Numbered from the stretch's first letter, positions 8,428 to 17,781 are shown. The stretch: 64,000 nt of DNA from Raineyella sp044508675 (GCA_044508675.1 JBIQHF010000001.1:296308-360307), one strand, 5' to 3'. Notes: generated by a model not told the origin, from the letters alone. Made by a program: numbers and translations.

Positions 8428-9066
8428 ATGTCGTCACAGCACCAAGGGGTTCCCCGCGGGCGCAGGTCCCTGCTCATCACCGTCGTGGGCCTGGCAGTCG
8501 TCGCGCTCGTCGGCGCGGGGATCTGGTTCCTCTCCGGACGGGTCTCCCCGAACAGTGCACCGGCCCCGACCAGCACCGTGACCGTCGCCCCACCCACCGC
8601 CGACCCCACCGCGGCGCCGCCGACCATGCCGATCCGGCCGGCCACCGACCAGCGGACCATGCCGGCCGAGGGCCCGGTGCCGACCGACCCGGAGGCCGTG
8701 GTGACCCGGACGGTGCCCGGCTACCAGACCGGCCCCGCCACCGATGCCGCCGGGCCACTGGCCGAGAGCGCCCTGGCGGCCCGCACCGCCACGTACTCCC
8801 GGGCGGACCGGCCGGTGGAGGTGACCGCCACGCAGTGGGCGAGCCCGGCCGAGGCAGCCGCGTACGCCGAACAGTTGCGTACGGCCGCCGCCCAGCAGGC
8901 ACCGCTGCTGCGGACCGGCGGCTTCGGGGCGAACGGTGAGGGCACGTTCTGGCACTACGAGCAGGCCGAGGCGACCACGATCGTGTGGCAGCGCGGGGAC
9001 ATGTCCGGCACCCTGGTCGGCAACATGTGGGTCGTCACCGACCTGCTGCTGCAGCTGATGAATTGA
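8428..9066 (+). CDS. Single-pass membrane-anchored protein of unknown function
   Basis: A 212-residue protein: basic N-terminus, one membrane helix at about residues 14-36 (LLITVVGLAVVALVGAGIWF), a Pro/Thr/Ala-rich linker to about residue 85, and an extracytoplasmic domain of about 125 residues that ends near TDLLLQLMN. No family is recognised. The outer domain repeatedly mentions small and aromatic residues (TFWHYEQAEATTIVW) and may be a small alpha/beta binding fold. It is divergent from the PIG-L gene and lies just before the second YfhO-family gene. Confidence 0.7.
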   Translation: MSSQHQGVPRGRRSLLITVVGLAVVALVGAGIWFLSGRVSPNSAPAPTSTVTVAPPTADPTAAPPTMPIRPATDQRTMPAEGPVPTDPEAVVTRTVPGYQTGPATDAAGPLAESALAARTATYSRADRPVEVTATQWASPAEAAAYAEQLRTAAAQQAPLLRTGGFGANGEGTFWHYEQAEATTIVWQRGDMSGTLVGNMWVVTDLLLQLMN

Positions 9067-9097
9067 TCACCGGTGAACCGGCAGACCGCTCGGCCCC

Positions 9098-9103
9098 TAG
9101 CAT
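9098..9103 (+). promoter_or_regulatory. Candidate -10 box (TAGCAT), leaderless start
   Basis: TAGCAT is followed by exactly 7 bases and then ATG 9111, the arrangement of a leaderless actinobacterial transcript. It argues for ATG 9111 over the in-frame ATG at 9102. Confidence 0.45.
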
Positions 9104-9110
9104 GACCACC

Positions 9111-11660
9111 ATGTCCTCCGGCCGAGACCTGACCGAGCCCGGCAGCGGGCCGGTCCGCGACCTGGCGGTGCTGCCACCTGCGCCGTCGTCGCCTGAGCAG
9201 TCGTCGCCTGAGCAGTCGTCGCCCGCGGATCGCCCCGCGCGGTCCGGCCGTCGGTCGACCCTGCTCGCCGGGGCGGTCGCGGCGGCCGTGGCGATGGTCG
9301 CGCACGTGGCCGGCATGTGGCGGGCGGACATCTACCCGTTCGGGCCCCGGCCGTGGGCGGTCAACGACGCCTACAACCAGTTGCTGCCGCACAAGGCGTA
9401 CCTGCGCGACCTGCTGCAGCACCCGGGCTCGGCGGACTCCCTGCTGTTCACCTGGCGCAGCGCGTTCGGCGTGCCCTATCTGGGGGACCTGTCGACGTAC
9501 GGCGCCAGCCCCTTCAACCTGCTGCTGGTGTTCGTGCCCGGCCCGCACCTGACCCTCGGGGTGCAGGTCATCTCGCTGCTGCAGATCGGCACGGCGGCCG
9601 CGATGATGGCCGCGGTGCTGCTGTCGATGCACCGCTCGGTGCCGTGGGGTTTCGCGGCCGCGCTGGGCGCGGCGTACGCCGGCTGTGGCTGGGTGACCGG
9701 CGACGCGATCGTCGTCCTGTCCTGGCTGGACGGTCTGGTGGCGTTCCCGGTGCTGCTCTGGGCGGCGCTGCAGCTGGCCGGCCGGCGGCGGATCGTCGCC
9801 CCGGTGCTGCTGGTGGCGGTGTCCTGGGTCGCGAACTACTACACCGCGATGATGGCCACCCTCGCCGTCGGGCTGGTCCTGGTCACCCTGCTCGTCGTCG
9901 ACTGGCGCGGGTGGCGGGCGGGCCTGGCCGGCCTGGGCCGGGTGGTCGGCGGTTTCGCACTCGGCATCGCCGCCACCTCGTGGCTGGTCCTGCCGACCCT
10001 GGCCGCAGTCGCCGGGGCGACCCCGGGTCCGGAGGCCAGCCTGTACCAGACCGGCTGGCAGACGATGCTGGCCCGGTTCTTCCCCGGCAATTGGACGATC
10101 GGCTCGGCCGGGCTGTTCGTCGGGCTGGGCACCCTGGTGCTGGTCGGGGCGATCGCATTCAGCCGGCGGCTGGCAGTGCGGACCCGGGTGGCGCTACCGG
10201 CCCTGGTGGTCGGCGCGGTGGTCAGCATGCAGGTGCCGCTCACCCAGCTGGCCTGGCACGCGTTCGCCGTCCCGAACGGCAGCGCCTACCGGGAGGCGTT
10301 CGCGATCGCCGGGATCGTCGTCGTGGCCGCCTGGGTCGGGCTGGCCCGGGGCCTGCACGGCCGTGGCCCGCTGCTCGGCGGGGTCGCCCTCGTGGTGGCG
10401 CTCGCCGTGGCGGTGCTGCCCGAACTGGACGCTCGTACGCTCCTGGCCGGCGGCGCCGGCCTCGCCGCGCTGGCGGTCGCGATCGTGCTGGGCCGCGAAC
10501 GGGTGCTGGCCGGGGTGCTGCTGGTGACGATCCTGGCCGAGAGTGCGGTCACCAGCGCGGTGATCTACCACGAGAAGGCCCGCTACCACGGTGCACCGAC
10601 CTCGTTGGGTGCCTCCGCGTACGCCGCCCGGCTGGCCGCGGTCCCGGATGTGCCCGAGGGCGAGCGGACCCGGGTGGACTACAGCTCCGACAATGACCCG
10701 CTCCTGCTGGGCTACAACGGCATCGAGTACTACTCGAGCACGATCCCGGCGGTCACCTCGGACGCCTTCGCGGGCCTCGGCCTCACCTCGTGGCGCCGTC
10801 GGGTCGGCATCAGTGCGTACGATCCGGTGGGCCTGGCCCTGCTGGGCATCCACCTGCGGGCCGATGACCGGGTGATCGCCCTGGCCACCGTGCTTCCTCC
10901 GGTCGAGCCCGGGTCTGTCGACCCGCCGGGCGGAACCGTGTGGGACAACCGGAACCTGCTGGCCGGTGTCCCGCTCTACTCGATCCCCCCGATCACCGTC
11001 ACCGACGCGGCCGGCACCACCACGACGGACGAGCCGCTGTCCTCGGCGACCCCCGCCACGGCGACCGTACGGACCACCTGCGAGCCGGGCCGGACACTGT
11101 CGGTCATCACCCACCCCAATGACCAGAAGGTCCGCGGCACCCTGGACTGGAACGGCACCAGCTTCCCGTGGGTGACCGCCCAGGTGCACACCCTCGGCAC
11201 GGTGCCGGCGGACGGGAACGTGGAGTTCACCGTCACCGGGGACCAGCTCGACATCCGCCCCGGCGATGTCGGCTGCCTGGACCTGGCAGCACTGCCGGGG
11301 GTGGTGGAGGCCTCCCGGGCCCAGGGCGCGGAGGTGACGTTCGGCAAGCAGCGGCTGGCGGTGCACTGGAACGCCCCGCAGAACGGTGAGGCCGTCCTGC
11401 TGGTCACGCCGGTGCCCGGCTGGGGCTGCCGGGTGGACGGGCAGCCGGTGGAGCCGACGAGCCGGGCAGGGATGATGAGCGTGCCGGTCGCCGGCGCCAC
11501 CGACCTGGCCTGCACCTACCGCACGCCGGGCCTGGCGGCCGGGACCGCTGTCTCGCTCGCGGCGCTGGCCGTCACCGCTCTGCTGGGGCTGCGACGACGT
11601 CGGCAGGCTGCTGCTCCGGCTTCCGACCGACCAGCAGCAGCTTCGCGAGCAGATAGCTGA
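9111..11660 (+). CDS. YfhO-family membrane protein, second copy (predicted GT-C glycosyltransferase)
   Basis: An 849-residue paralogue of the protein at 4700-7144. It has a disordered Ser/Pro/Glu-rich N-terminus with a repeated SSPEQ motif, about 12 membrane helices, a long extracytoplasmic domain with the YfhO motif YYSSTIPAVTSDAF, and a final membrane helix with an RRRRQ tail. The first outer loop carries DIYPFGPRPWAVNDAYNQL, the position of the GT-C catalytic acid. The predicted role is transfer of a polyprenyl-phosphate-linked sugar to a surface polymer. The last 89 bases overlap the convergent GtrA gene, so the two C-termini are encoded on opposite strands of the same DNA. Confidence 0.8.
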   Translation: MSSGRDLTEPGSGPVRDLAVLPPAPSSPEQSSPEQSSPADRPARSGRRSTLLAGAVAAAVAMVAHVAGMWRADIYPFGPRPWAVNDAYNQLLPHKAYLRDLLQHPGSADSLLFTWRSAFGVPYLGDLSTYGASPFNLLLVFVPGPHLTLGVQVISLLQIGTAAAMMAAVLLSMHRSVPWGFAAALGAAYAGCGWVTGDAIVVLSWLDGLVAFPVLLWAALQLAGRRRIVAPVLLVAVSWVANYYTAMMATLAVGLVLVTLLVVDWRGWRAGLAGLGRVVGGFALGIAATSWLVLPTLAAVAGATPGPEASLYQTGWQTMLARFFPGNWTIGSAGLFVGLGTLVLVGAIAFSRRLAVRTRVALPALVVGAVVSMQVPLTQLAWHAFAVPNGSAYREAFAIAGIVVVAAWVGLARGLHGRGPLLGGVALVVALAVAVLPELDARTLLAGGAGLAALAVAIVLGRERVLAGVLLVTILAESAVTSAVIYHEKARYHGAPTSLGASAYAARLAAVPDVPEGERTRVDYSSDNDPLLLGYNGIEYYSSTIPAVTSDAFAGLGLTSWRRRVGISAYDPVGLALLGIHLRADDRVIALATVLPPVEPGSVDPPGGTVWDNRNLLAGVPLYSIPPITVTDAAGTTTTDEPLSSATPATATVRTTCEPGRTLSVITHPNDQKVRGTLDWNGTSFPWVTAQVHTLGTVPADGNVEFTVTGDQLDIRPGDVGCLDLAALPGVVEASRAQGAEVTFGKQRLAVHWNAPQNGEAVLLVTPVPGWGCRVDGQPVEPTSRAGMMSVPVAGATDLACTYRTPGLAAGTAVSLAALAVTALLGLRRRRQAAAPASDRPAAASRADS

Positions 11661-12018
11661 ACGGCACCGCGCACAGCCCGGCGACCAGCGGCGACAGCTC
11701 CTTGCTGACGTGCAGCACCTCGACCAGCAGCACCACCCCGAAGGTGGTGAACAGCACGTTCGGCAGGCTGGACAGCGGATACAGCAGCAGCTTCAGCCAG
11801 GTGGGGCGCACCTTGTAGGTGAACCAGCAGTTCAGCAGGTAGGAGGCGACCACCGAGACGACCCAGCCGATCAGGTGGGCGGCCACGTACGGCATGAAGC
11901 GGTAGAGCAGCAGGTAGACGCCGTAGTAGACGCCGGTGTTGACCACCCCGACCAGGCAGAACTTGATCAGGGGCCAGAACTTCAACCACAGGGAGTGCAG
12001 CATCGGGGGCGCCTTCAC
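11572..12018 (-). CDS. GtrA-family flippase, copy B
   Basis: A 148-residue protein with four membrane helices and the GtrA signature start WPLIKFCLVGVVNT, followed by SYLLNCWFTYKVRPTW. GtrA/GtcA proteins move polyprenyl-phosphate sugars to the outer membrane face. GTG 12018 is chosen because it forms a GTGA overlap with the stop of the upstream glycosyltransferase and because the sister copy also begins GTG-AAG; ATG 12003 is an alternative. Copy A at 13043-13567 shares the layout, showing duplication of a two-gene unit. Confidence 0.88.
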   Translation of the reverse strand: MKAPPMLHSLWLKFWPLIKFCLVGVVNTGVYYGVYLLLYRFMPYVAAHLIGWVVSVVASYLLNCWFTYKVRPTWLKLLLYPLSSLPNVLFTTFGVVLLVEVLHVSKELSPLVAGLCAVPFSYLLAKLLLVGRKPEQQPADVVAAPAER

Positions 12019-13046
12019 CGGTCCGGGTACGGGGCCCGCGCCCCGTCCTCCTGCCGGTCCCCCGGGGCGGCCTGCTGGTGGTCGGCCGTGTTGATCTGCA
12101 GCAGGTAGGCGGGACGTCGCTTGACCTCGGAGTAGATCCGGCCGACGTACTCGCCGATCACCCCGGTGACGACCAACTGGACACCGGCGAGCAGCACCAC
12201 GGCGGCGATGGTGGTCACGTAGCCGGGGGTCTCGACGCCGAGGATCGCCACGCCGACGATCAACCACACCACGTACAGCAGCATGATGCCGATCATCCAC
12301 GCGCCGAGCCAGATCACCGCCCGCAGCGGCTTGGTGTTGAACGACAGGATGCCGTCGACCGCATAGTCGAACAGCTTTCGCAGCGTCCAGCTGCTCTGGC
12401 CGCCGCTGCGGGACACGTTCTCGTACTCGATCACCGCCGTCGGATAGCCGATCCAGCTGAACAGGCCCTTGGAGAAGCGGTTGGTCTCGCGCAGCCCGAC
12501 CAGCGCATCCACCGCACGGCGGCTGAGCAGCCGGAAGTCGCCCGACCCGTCATCCAGCGGCACGTCGATCAGCTTGTTGAACAACCGGTAGAACACCCGG
12601 GACAGCGCGGAGCGGAGTTTCGGGTCGTTGGCCCGGTCCCGCCGGGCGATCACCTGGTCGAAGCCCTCCAGGTGGCGCTGCACCAGCGGGGGGATCATCT
12701 CGACCGGGTGCTGCAGGTCCCCGTCCATGATGATCACCGCCGCGCCGCGGGCATGGTCGAGGCCGGCGATCATCGCGGCCTCCTTGCCGAAGTTGCGGGA
12801 GAAAGAGAGCAGCTGCACGTGGCGGTCGTGCTGGGCGAGGTCGAGGGCGATCTCCTCGGTACGGTCGGCGCTGCCGTCGTTCACCAGCACGATCTGCCAG
12901 TCGTCGGCGACGGCGGGCAAGGTCTCCGCCAGCTGGCGGTGCAGCTCCGCCAGGTTCGCCTCCTCGTTGTAGCAGGGCACGACGACGGACAGCGAGGCGC
13001 ATCGCGCCGCGCCGGCTGGGGAGTTGGCGGGATCCACGTCGCTCAC
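12015..13046 (-). CDS. Polyprenyl-phosphate glycosyltransferase (GT2, GtrB/DPM1-like), copy B
   Basis: A 343-residue enzyme. The GT-A domain begins LSVVVPCYNEEANL near residue 20; LVNDGSADRT and the metal motif MDGDLQHP follow, then GSGDFRLLSRR. Two membrane helices lie near residues 245-310, and the basic stretch EYVGRIYSEVKRRP is the standard GtrB/DPM1 ending. It would make polyprenyl-phosphate-sugar on the cytoplasmic face, which the coupled GtrA (GTGA overlap) then flips. The GTG start at 13046 itself overlaps the stop of GtrA copy A, so all four genes 14590-11572 form one tightly coupled unit. Confidence 0.9.
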   Translation of the reverse strand: MSDVDPANSPAGAARCASLSVVVPCYNEEANLAELHRQLAETLPAVADDWQIVLVNDGSADRTEEIALDLAQHDRHVQLLSFSRNFGKEAAMIAGLDHARGAAVIIMDGDLQHPVEMIPPLVQRHLEGFDQVIARRDRANDPKLRSALSRVFYRLFNKLIDVPLDDGSGDFRLLSRRAVDALVGLRETNRFSKGLFSWIGYPTAVIEYENVSRSGGQSSWTLRKLFDYAVDGILSFNTKPLRAVIWLGAWMIGIMLLYVVWLIVGVAILGVETPGYVTTIAAVVLLAGVQLVVTGVIGEYVGRIYSEVKRRPAYLLQINTADHQQAAPGDRQEDGARAPYPDR

Positions 13047-13567
13047 TGTAGTTCCGTGTCGGCGTCGGGAGCCGTCCCACGCGGCACGGCCGCGGAGGAC
13101 GATCCGGGGTGTGGTTCTTCGTGCCTGCGGGGCTCGAGGTGGGTGCCGGCCTCCATCGCCGCGGCAGCCGCGGCCTCGGCGCGCTGCACCGGCACCAGCA
13201 GGATGGTCCGGGCGATGCCGTAGCTGATCGGGACGGCCAGCGCGGTCGCGACCAACGGGGCGATCCGCTGGTCCCAGCCGAAGACCTCCACCATCAGCAG
13301 CACCCCGGCCGAGGACAGCACGATGTTCGGGATGCTGGACAGCGGGAACAGCGCGAATCCCCGCCAGGTCGGCTTCACCCGGTAGGTGAACCGGCAGTTG
13401 AGCAGGAACGAGACAACCACTCCGACCGCCCAGCCCAGCACGTGGGCCAGCAGATACGGCAGCAGCAGCCGCAGCCCCAGGTAGACCACGTACGACACCA
13501 GGGTGTTGACCACCCCGACGAGGCAGAACTTGATGAACGGCCAGAGCTTGGCCCACGTGTCCTTCAC
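13043..13567 (-). CDS. GtrA-family flippase, copy A
   Basis: A 174-residue protein with four membrane helices; the N-terminus LWPFIKFCLVGVVNT and SFLLNCRFTYRVKPTW match copy B closely, then the sequence diverges into a longer cytoplasmic tail rich in Ala, Glu and Arg. It follows glycosyltransferase copy A by 6 bases and overlaps glycosyltransferase copy B by 4 bases. The expected role is flipping of the polyprenyl-phosphate sugar made by its partner. Having two flippases suggests either two different donor sugars or gene-dosage. Confidence 0.88.
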   Translation of the reverse strand: MKDTWAKLWPFIKFCLVGVVNTLVSYVVYLGLRLLLPYLLAHVLGWAVGVVVSFLLNCRFTYRVKPTWRGFALFPLSSIPNIVLSSAGVLLMVEVFGWDQRIAPLVATALAVPISYGIARTILLVPVQRAEAAAAAAMEAGTHLEPRRHEEPHPGSSSAAVPRGTAPDADTELQ

Positions 13568-13573
13568 CGGCGG

Positions 13574-14590
13574 CTACCGGTGCGGATCGTCGTACGGATG
13601 GGAGTCCACGGCCCGGGCGGTGTCCTCCCGGCCACTCGGTGCCCGGTCCCGCACCGGTGTGCCGTACGTACGCTGCACCCCGTACAGCGGCCGGTCCTTC
13701 ACCTCGGTGTAGATCCGGCCGACGTACGACCCGATGATGCCGATCATCACCGTCTGCACGCCACCGACGAACAGGATCGCGATGATCGTGAACGTCCAGC
13801 CGGAGACGACCGCCTCAGGAGCCATCACCTTGCGGACCAGCGCATAGATGATGCCGACCAGCGCCAGGATCGCCATCGCCCAGCCGACCCGGGTGATCAG
13901 CTGCAGCGGCTTGCTGGAGAAGCCCATGATCCCGTCCATCGCGAACCGGATCATCTTCTTCAGCGGGTAGCCGGTCTCGCCGGCGTGCCGGTCGTGCCGG
14001 TCGAACAGCACCGGCTTCTGCTTGAAGCCGATGTCGGCGACCATGCCGCGCAGGAAGCGGTCGTGCTCGCGGTACTGCCGCAACTGCGCGGCGACCTTGG
14101 CGTCGATCAGCCGGAAGTCACCGGTGTCCTCGGGGATCTCGATCTCGGACAGTCCGTTGAGCACGCGGTAGAACCCGCTGGCCGTCAGCTTCTTGAACGC
14201 GGAGTCCTTGCGGCTGCGCCGCTGGGCGTAGACCACGTCCCAGCCCTGCTCCCACTCCCGGACCAGCTCCAGGCTGACCTCCGGTGGGTCCTGCAGGTCG
14301 GAGTCCATGATGATCACCGCGTCCCCGACCGCGGCGTCGATCCCGGCGGTCACGGCGATCTGGTGGCCGAAGTTCCGGGCGAAGTCGATCACCCGCACCC
14401 GAGGGTCCCGCTGGGCCAGGTCGACCAGCATCGGCAGCGACCGGTCCTTGCTGCCGTCGTTGACGAAGACGAACTCGACCCGGTACGGAAGCTGCTCCAC
14501 CACGTCGCACATCGTCGAGTACAGCAACTCGATGTTGCCCTCTTCGTTGTAGATCGGGAACACGTACGAGATCAGCTTCTCAACGGCCAC
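13574..14590 (-). CDS. Polyprenyl-phosphate glycosyltransferase (GT2, GtrB/DPM1-like), copy A
   Basis: A 338-residue GT2 enzyme: YVFPIYNEEGN at the N-terminus, FVNDGSKDRS, metal motif MDSDLQDPPE, GDFRLIDAKV, then two membrane helices and the ending SYVGRIYTEVKDRPLY. The GTG at 14590 sits 4 bases after a perfect GGAGG; an ATG one base upstream is out of frame. It is clearly homologous to copy B (12015-13046) but only moderately similar, so the duplication is old and the two may use different nucleotide sugars. It is the first gene of the four-gene unit. Confidence 0.9.
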   Translation of the reverse strand: MAVEKLISYVFPIYNEEGNIELLYSTMCDVVEQLPYRVEFVFVNDGSKDRSLPMLVDLAQRDPRVRVIDFARNFGHQIAVTAGIDAAVGDAVIIMDSDLQDPPEVSLELVREWEQGWDVVYAQRRSRKDSAFKKLTASGFYRVLNGLSEIEIPEDTGDFRLIDAKVAAQLRQYREHDRFLRGMVADIGFKQKPVLFDRHDRHAGETGYPLKKMIRFAMDGIMGFSSKPLQLITRVGWAMAILALVGIIYALVRKVMAPEAVVSGWTFTIIAILFVGGVQTVMIGIIGSYVGRIYTEVKDRPLYGVQRTYGTPVRDRAPSGREDTARAVDSHPYDDPHR

Positions 14591-14662
14591 ATTTCCTCCG
14601 GGTTCACGTGATTCAGCCCCGAGGCTACCCCGGCCACCCACCGATGCCGAAGTCGCGGACCG

Positions 14663-16237
14663 TTATGGCGCATCCGCCGGGAGCGCGCGCTTCGCCGACC
14701 GCGGACGCACCCAGCGCAGGCCGAGCGGCAGCACGCTCATCGCGAGAGCGATGATCACCGGCACGTGCCCGAACAGGTACCGGGACCGGCCCTGGAACAG
14801 CAACATGAACACAGTGATCCCGATCAGGTTCCAGACCATCAGATCGATCCCGGCCGCCGCCTCCGGCGACAGCCGGCGCCGCAGGGCGACCAACCCGACG
14901 CCGGTCGCCAGCAGCACCGACAGCCAGAGCGCCTGGGTGAGGTCGACCCGGGTGTACCACAGGTCACCCTGCGGTGCGTTGAACCGCGCCAGCGTCTCGG
15001 CGGCCGGGCCGGTCTGGTAGCGGACCGGCTCCCGGTCCTTCTCGCTCTCGCCGTACACCCAGAACATGCCGTCGCCGTTGTTGAACAGCAACTTGTCGAC
15101 CTCGAACCGTACGGTCCCCCAGAAGCCGCGGTCAGCCAGTTCGCGATCGATGATCTGCCGGCTGATCCTGCTCTGCTCCTCGGTCGGGATGCCCCAGGTC
15201 TTCTGGTCGATCTCGAGGCTGTACCCGCCGTAGGAGAAGACGTCGTCGGTGCCGGGGTGGTAGGTGGTGGTCAGGCCGCCGGCCACGTACGTCAGTGGGG
15301 AGGCGGCGTGGTCGGGGTGCAGCGGCGGCAGCGGGACGACGGTCCTCAACAACGCGGTCGTGCCGTACATCCCGGCCCCGGCGCCGACGCACAGCGCCGC
15401 GATCGCAGCCACCAGCCGCAGCCGCAGGCCGCGCTGGGTGACCAGCCCGAACCCCAGCACCAGGACCGCGGCGACCAGACCGACGATCGAGGTGGCCTTG
15501 ACCAGGTAGCCGACCCCAAGCACCAGCCCCGCACCGGCCATCAACGCCAGCCCGACCGCCCCACGGCGCCGTACGGCGACCACGAACATCCACACCGCCG
15601 TCACCGGCACCCACACCCCGACCAGGTCGGTGTACGCCACCGACATCCACGGCGACACCGACACCAACACCAACAGGACCAGCAGTGCCGGCACCCCCCA
15701 CTGCGGCCCACGGCACAGCGCCACGACCCGGTACACAGCGGTCGCGGTCAAAGCCATGATCAGACCGGCGAGGATCGCGAAGAACTCCACATACCCCAGG
15801 CCGATCGTGGTCGACCACACCGCGGCGTCCGCCAGGCCGAGCATGGCGTGGTTGTTGGGGTAGCGGGCGAAGTAGTCGAGGTAGTACGGCTCCCAGATCT
15901 GTGGTGGCAGGCCAGCGGTGCCGCGGATCACGCCGGCATCCCAGCCGGCCCGGTAGGCGCCGAAATAGGCCACTTCGGCGGCGACGACCGCGTTCAGCAG
16001 CACCAGCAGCACGCCCACTACGGCGCCGGTCCAGTCGGCGGGAATGACGCCCCGGAGTACAGAGGCGAGCGGGCGCGACCCCAGCCCCCACAGCAGCGCC
16101 AGGGCAGCGATGATCGCAGCGACGCCCCACTGGGAGTAACCGAGGAACGACATCCTGGGCGCGACGATGATGGCCAGCGCCATCAGCGCGGTCAGGACCC
16201 CGGCGACGGTGCGGAGGATGCGGCTCGGCAGGCTCAC
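14663..16237 (-). CDS. GT-C-like membrane glycosyltransferase, tandem copy 3
   Basis: A 524-residue protein with about 10-12 membrane helices. The first outer loop holds GAYRAGWDAGVIR, whose Asp is a candidate GT-C catalytic acid, then YFARYPNNHAMLGL, a YPNN motif also seen in lipid-linked sugar transferases. A large outer loop with YGGYSLEIDQKTW lies near residue 330. From about residue 190 the sequence is identical to copies 1 and 2, while the N-terminal third differs. Its C-terminus is 9 residues longer than copy 2 and ends KRALPADAP. The GTG start overlaps the stop of copy 2 (GTGA). No exact family name can be given with certainty. Confidence 0.8.
   Translation of the reverse strand: MSLPSRILRTVAGVLTALMALAIIVAPRMSFLGYSQWGVAAIIAALALLWGLGSRPLASVLRGVIPADWTGAVVGVLLVLLNAVVAAEVAYFGAYRAGWDAGVIRGTAGLPPQIWEPYYLDYFARYPNNHAMLGLADAAVWSTTIGLGYVEFFAILAGLIMALTATAVYRVVALCRGPQWGVPALLVLLVLVSVSPWMSVAYTDLVGVWVPVTAVWMFVVAVRRRGAVGLALMAGAGLVLGVGYLVKATSIVGLVAAVLVLGFGLVTQRGLRLRLVAAIAALCVGAGAGMYGTTALLRTVVPLPPLHPDHAASPLTYVAGGLTTTYHPGTDDVFSYGGYSLEIDQKTWGIPTEEQSRISRQIIDRELADRGFWGTVRFEVDKLLFNNGDGMFWVYGESEKDREPVRYQTGPAAETLARFNAPQGDLWYTRVDLTQALWLSVLLATGVGLVALRRRLSPEAAAGIDLMVWNLIGITVFMLLFQGRSRYLFGHVPVIIALAMSVLPLGLRWVRPRSAKRALPADAP
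14747..15677 (-). repeat. Near-identical 0.93-kb block, third copy
   Basis: This block matches 16291-17221 and 17835-18765 at a constant offset of 1544 bases. It codes for the C-terminal two-thirds of GT-C copy 3. Matching was checked by eye in the sequence and by identical translations in several frames. Beyond base 15677 the copy diverges from the other two. Confidence 0.88.
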
Positions 16238-17781
16238 CTCGCCCGCCCCTTCCGCCACCGGATCCCCAGCGGCAGCACACTGGTGGCGAGCGCGATGATC
16301 ACCGGCACGTGCCCGAACAGGTACCGGGACCGGCCCTGGAACAGCAACATGAACACAGTGATCCCGATCAGGTTCCAGACCATCAGATCGATCCCGGCCG
16401 CCGCCTCCGGCGACAGCCGGCGCCGCAGGGCGACCAACCCGACGCCGGTCGCCAGCAGCACCGACAGCCAGAGCGCCTGGGTGAGGTCGACCCGGGTGTA
16501 CCACAGGTCACCCTGCGGTGCGTTGAACCGCGCCAGCGTCTCGGCGGCCGGGCCGGTCTGGTAGCGGACCGGCTCCCGGTCCTTCTCGCTCTCGCCGTAC
16601 ACCCAGAACATGCCGTCGCCGTTGTTGAACAGCAACTTGTCGACCTCGAACCGTACGGTCCCCCAGAAGCCGCGGTCAGCCAGTTCGCGATCGATGATCT
16701 GCCGGCTGATCCTGCTCTGCTCCTCGGTCGGGATGCCCCAGGTCTTCTGGTCGATCTCGAGGCTGTACCCGCCGTAGGAGAAGACGTCGTCGGTGCCGGG
16801 GTGGTAGGTGGTGGTCAGGCCGCCGGCCACGTACGTCAGTGGGGAGGCGGCGTGGTCGGGGTGCAGCGGCGGCAGCGGGACGACGGTCCTCAACAACGCG
16901 GTCGTGCCGTACATCCCGGCCCCGGCGCCGACGCACAGCGCCGCGATCGCAGCCACCAGCCGCAGCCGCAGGCCGCGCTGGGTGACCAGCCCGAACCCCA
17001 GCACCAGGACCGCGGCGACCAGACCGACGATCGAGGTGGCCTTGACCAGGTAGCCGACCCCAAGCACCAGCCCCGCACCGGCCATCAACGCCAGCCCGAC
17101 CGCCCCACGGCGCCGTACGGCGACCACGAACATCCACACCGCCGTCACCGGCACCCACACCCCGACCAGGTCGGTGTACGCCACCGACATCCACGGCGAC
17201 ACCGACACCAACACCAACAGGAGCACCAGGGCGACCACGCCCCACCGCGGCCCACGACAGATCGCCACCACCCGGTACACGGCGACCGCCGTCAGCACCA
17301 TCAGCAGGCCGGCAAGGATCGCGAAGAACGACACGTAGCCCAGGCCGATCCTGGTCGACCACACCGCCACGTCCGCCAGCCCGAGCATGGCGTAGTTGTT
17401 GGGATAGCGGGCGAAGTAGCCGAACTCGAACGGTCCCCACTTCGATGGCAGCTCGGCGGAACTCCGGATGATGCGTGCGTCCCATCCTGCCTCGTAGGCG
17501 CCGAAGTAGCCCACTGCTGCCGCAACACTTGCGTTCAGCAGCACCAGCATCACGGCGACCACGGTGATGGTAGCCCCGTCTGCGGCGGGCGCCCTCCGGA
17601 ACAGCTGGGCAGCGGTCCCCGACCCGAGCACCCACAGGATCACCAGAACGCCGACCATGGCGGCAACGATCCCTTGGGAATAGCCGGACAAGGACATCCG
17701 AGGGACAACCAGGATGGCCGCCACCAGCAGCACCAAGTACCCCCCGACCGCGATGCGGAACACGCGGCTCGGCAGGCTCAC
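16234..17781 (-). CDS. GT-C-like membrane glycosyltransferase, tandem copy 2
   Basis: A 515-residue paralogue of copies 1 and 3, with GAYEAGWDARIIR and YFARYPNNYAMLGL in the first outer loop. Residues from about 140 onward are the same as in copy 1; residues from about 190 onward are the same in all three. The first 130 residues are only about half identical to copy 1. The GTG start overlaps the stop of copy 1 (GTGA), so the three genes are translated from one message. The predicted role is transfer of polyprenyl-phosphate-linked sugar on the outer face, with the variable N-terminal part perhaps setting acceptor or donor choice; this is inference. Confidence 0.8.
   Translation of the reverse strand: MSLPSRVFRIAVGGYLVLLVAAILVVPRMSLSGYSQGIVAAMVGVLVILWVLGSGTAAQLFRRAPAADGATITVVAVMLVLLNASVAAAVGYFGAYEAGWDARIIRSSAELPSKWGPFEFGYFARYPNNYAMLGLADVAVWSTRIGLGYVSFFAILAGLLMVLTAVAVYRVVAICRGPRWGVVALVLLLVLVSVSPWMSVAYTDLVGVWVPVTAVWMFVVAVRRRGAVGLALMAGAGLVLGVGYLVKATSIVGLVAAVLVLGFGLVTQRGLRLRLVAAIAALCVGAGAGMYGTTALLRTVVPLPPLHPDHAASPLTYVAGGLTTTYHPGTDDVFSYGGYSLEIDQKTWGIPTEEQSRISRQIIDRELADRGFWGTVRFEVDKLLFNNGDGMFWVYGESEKDREPVRYQTGPAAETLARFNAPQGDLWYTRVDLTQALWLSVLLATGVGLVALRRRLSPEAAAGIDLMVWNLIGITVFMLLFQGRSRYLFGHVPVIIALATSVLPLGIRWRKGRAR
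16291..17221 (-). repeat. Near-identical 0.93-kb block, second copy
   Basis: The middle copy of the 1544-base-period repeat. Its identity with the first copy extends further, from about 16250 to 17363, with one visible mismatch (17313 against 18857). Confidence 0.88.

Noticed and set aside
14765..16564. 599-codon plus-strand frames over the GT-C repeats (also at 16309 and 17853)
   Set aside because: They are identical to each other only because the DNA repeats; the protein is low-complexity (Gln/His/Pro/Arg), and the minus-strand frames encode obvious membrane proteins.
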